Shown piece by piece: positions 62,702-64,000 of a stretch of DNA of 64,000 bases (position 1 is the stretch's first letter; each line of letters opens with the position of its first letter). This stretch comes from JBBQNJ01 sp038329845. Its GTDB lineage: Bacteria > Planctomycetota > Phycisphaerae > Tepidisphaerales > Tepidisphaeraceae. Under the pieces are notes generated by a model that saw nothing but the letters and a program-made list of their open reading frames with translations, did not search any database and was not told the origin of the DNA. The DNA lies in NCBI GenBank assembly GCA_038329845.1, contig JBBQNJ010000020.1, forward strand, positions 1-64,000. The letters are read 5' to 3'. The position numbers and the translations under genes are program-made.

Positions 62702-64000
62702 TCATGTCGGCGTGTGGGCGTCGGCGGGGTTCCGGTGGAGGCGTTTGGCAATGGCCTCGGTGACGTAGCGATCGCGCGGGTCGGGGATGCTGAAACGAGC
62801 GGCGTCGCCGATAAGGTCGGCCTGGGCTCGCAGTGCGGCTCGGCGCTGCGGATCGAGGGTGCAATCGCCGATCGCCTCCAGTGCCGTCAGCAATGCCAGC
62901 AGGACCGCGGGGTTGCCCTGGGCGTTCTGGCGGATCTGGTCGAACGCCTCGGCGAGCATGCCGTCGAACGTCGGACCTCGCGCGATGACCCGCAATTCCC
63001 CGCCATGCTCGGCAGTGTCCGTCCGGTAGCGCGACTCGATGCGACGCGCCGCCAGCCGCGCGAGGATGGCCGACAGGTAGTTCACGCAGGTGACGGCGGT
63101 GGTTGTGTCGTTGATGCCCGGCGAGAGCGCCTTGAGCGCGACATCCACGATCTGCCGGACGCCGAAGCCCGCATCCTGCACCATCGTCCGCCGGTGGCCG
63201 ATGGTGAATGTCGCATCGATCCGGGCCGTAAATTCCTCGTCCGGCGCGCCGGCGGCGATGCAGACCAGCGTCGATTGCTCGACGATGAACTCGCCTACGC
63301 CGCGCTCCATGCGGATAACGGTCCGGCGCTGCCGCGCCGCCTCCAGCAGCGCATCGCCGTTCACCCCTTGGATGAAGCCTGTCCGCAACGCGGCAACCGG
63401 ATGCCATCGTGATTCATCGGTGGGCGCCCCGGCGTTCTGCTCGGCGTCCACCTCTTCGCCCATCTCTTTGGGGAACAGGCGATCGACGGCATCGATCGTC
63501 TCATCGGACGCCGCCTTGATGATGGTCTCCGCCTGAATGCCCGAAGCAATATGATGAATGAAGAAGATCAGGCACGCGATCCCGACGAACGCCAGCAGCA
63601 CCGCGACCAGCACCGCCAGCGGCGGCACGAACGCACCCTCGTTGCCGCCGCGGATCGTGCGCAACACCACCAGGCAATAGATGAAGATGCCCACGAAGGC
63701 GCCGAGCACGACTTGATTGGCGCGGTCGCGCATGAAGTTTCGCAGGATGCGCGAGGTGTATTGGCTGGAGGCCAGCGTCAAGGCGACGATGGTGATCGAG
63801 AACGCCACGCCAGCGATGGTGATCATTGAGCTGGCGATCGCCGTGAGCGTGCCCCGCGCGCCGGCGGCCCCGGCCCCGAACAGCCAAGGCCAGCGCTCCT
63901 GCAAACGCGCTCGATCCAGATTCGCATCGACCTCGATCAAACCCAGCCCCAGCGCCGCGGCGCCCACGATCATCAGCGCGGGCACGAACCACAGGCTCGA
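62702..64000 (-). CDS. DUF2254 membrane protein, N-terminus beyond the window
   Basis: The readable 432 residues begin SSLWFVPALMIVGAAALGLG, as DUF2254 proteins do near their first helix, and reach the window edge, so the start codon lies outside. Three further helices follow (MITIAGVAFSITIVALTLAS, VVLGAFVGIFIYCLVV, LAVLVAVLLAFVGIACLIFF). The soluble half has FIQGVNGDALLEAAR, VRQIVDVALKALSPGINDTT and TAVTCVNYLSAILA. Those last motifs are the best conserved part of the family. Function is unknown. The stop codon at 62702 is 86 bp before the basic-protein gene. Confidence 0.85.
   Translation of the reverse strand, partial: SSLWFVPALMIVGAAALGLGLIEVDANLDRARLQERWPWLFGAGAAGARGTLTAIASSMITIAGVAFSITIVALTLASSQYTSRILRNFMRDRANQVVLGAFVGIFIYCLVVLRTIRGGNEGAFVPPLAVLVAVLLAFVGIACLIFFIHHIASGIQAETIIKAASDETIDAVDRLFPKEMGEEVDAEQNAGAPTDESRWHPVAALRTGFIQGVNGDALLEAARQRRTVIRMERGVGEFIVEQSTLVCIAAGAPDEEFTARIDATFTIGHRRTMVQDAGFGVRQIVDVALKALSPGINDTTTAVTCVNYLSAILARLAARRIESRYRTDTAEHGGELRVIARGPTFDGMLAEAFDQIRQNAQGNPAVLLALLTALEAIGDCTLDPQRRAALRAQADLIGDAARFSIPDPRDRYVTEAIAKRLHRNPADAHTPT

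Noticed and set aside
1..64000. tRNA and rRNA genes
   Set aside because: No GGTTCRANNCC-type T-arm in a cloverleaf context and no rRNA core sequences were noticed on either strand by eye; a covariance scan would settle it.

Overview
The window is about 64 kb of GC-rich DNA that looks like a planctomycete, most probably class Phycisphaerae. This is inferred from two pseudopilin-type proteins with GFTLVELLVVIGIIA leaders, a PEP-CTERM surface protein ending in RRRRG, a LacI regulator next to algal-type polysaccharide hydrolases, and GTG/TTG starts. Essential genes are scattered as singletons (rpsR, gpsA, polA, pheS, accB/accC). No rRNA, tRNA or CRISPR array was found.

Layout. 0-0.3 kb: the 3' end and right inverted repeat of an IS4-family element. 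0.3-7.2 kb: a minus-strand operon of methyltransferase, membrane glycosyltransferase, GT9 and flippase-like protein, followed by a DinG-type helicase; it probably builds a cell-surface glycan or glycolipid. 7.3-10.9 kb: a WD40 protein, a SpoIIAA-like protein, a DsbD-type periplasmic domain and a peroxiredoxin-like protein. 11.1-16.1 kb: a polysaccharide unit of LacI regulator, pseudopilin, GH50 agarase-like enzyme and PEP-CTERM protein behind a clear sigma70-type promoter. 16.4-18.3 kb: rpsR, gpsA and a cold-shock protein. 18.4-23.1 kb: a TIM-barrel glycoside hydrolase, then an SDR/DUF89 pair. 23.1-25.7 kb: a second GT9 plus a protein with two Kdo-kinase-like domains. 26-32.6 kb: an RNA helicase with a repeat-bearing insertion, a VOC protein, polA, a histidine phosphatase and a PfkB kinase. 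32.9-35.5 kb: a GH116 glucosidase. 35.5-42.1 kb: a repeat-rich gap, an orphan ABC ATPase, the M24 peptidase-accB-accC unit, a coiled-coil secreted protein and a long leader. 42.1-45.1 kb: a second pseudopilin with a strong terminator, and a TMTC-like TPR membrane protein.

45.2-54.7 kb is the most interesting stretch. It is a seven-gene, tightly overlapping minus-strand operon: chorismatase-like enzyme, flavin halogenase-like oxidoreductase, AMP-ligase, LolA-like lipoprotein, MMPL/RND exporter, alkaline-phosphatase-fold lipoprotein, and polysaccharide deacetylase with a 10 x 24-bp repeat for an N-terminus. The first five match the activation and export half of xanthomonadin/aryl-polyene pigment loci, but no ketosynthase or acyl-carrier protein is in the window. 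54.9-57.7 kb holds a DUF1961 protein, a KDG-kinase-like PfkB protein and a zinc-ribbon membrane protein. pheS (57.8 kb) is followed not by pheT but by two tandem miniature IS4-derived elements sharing a target duplication. 59.4-64 kb holds a VIT transporter, a BON-MscS channel, an HPF-like ribosome factor, a basic small protein and a DUF2254 membrane protein cut by the window edge.

Two themes recur. Small palindromic elements sit in many gene gaps. In-frame short tandem repeats lie inside otherwise conserved proteins (RNA helicase, BCCP, polysaccharide deacetylase).
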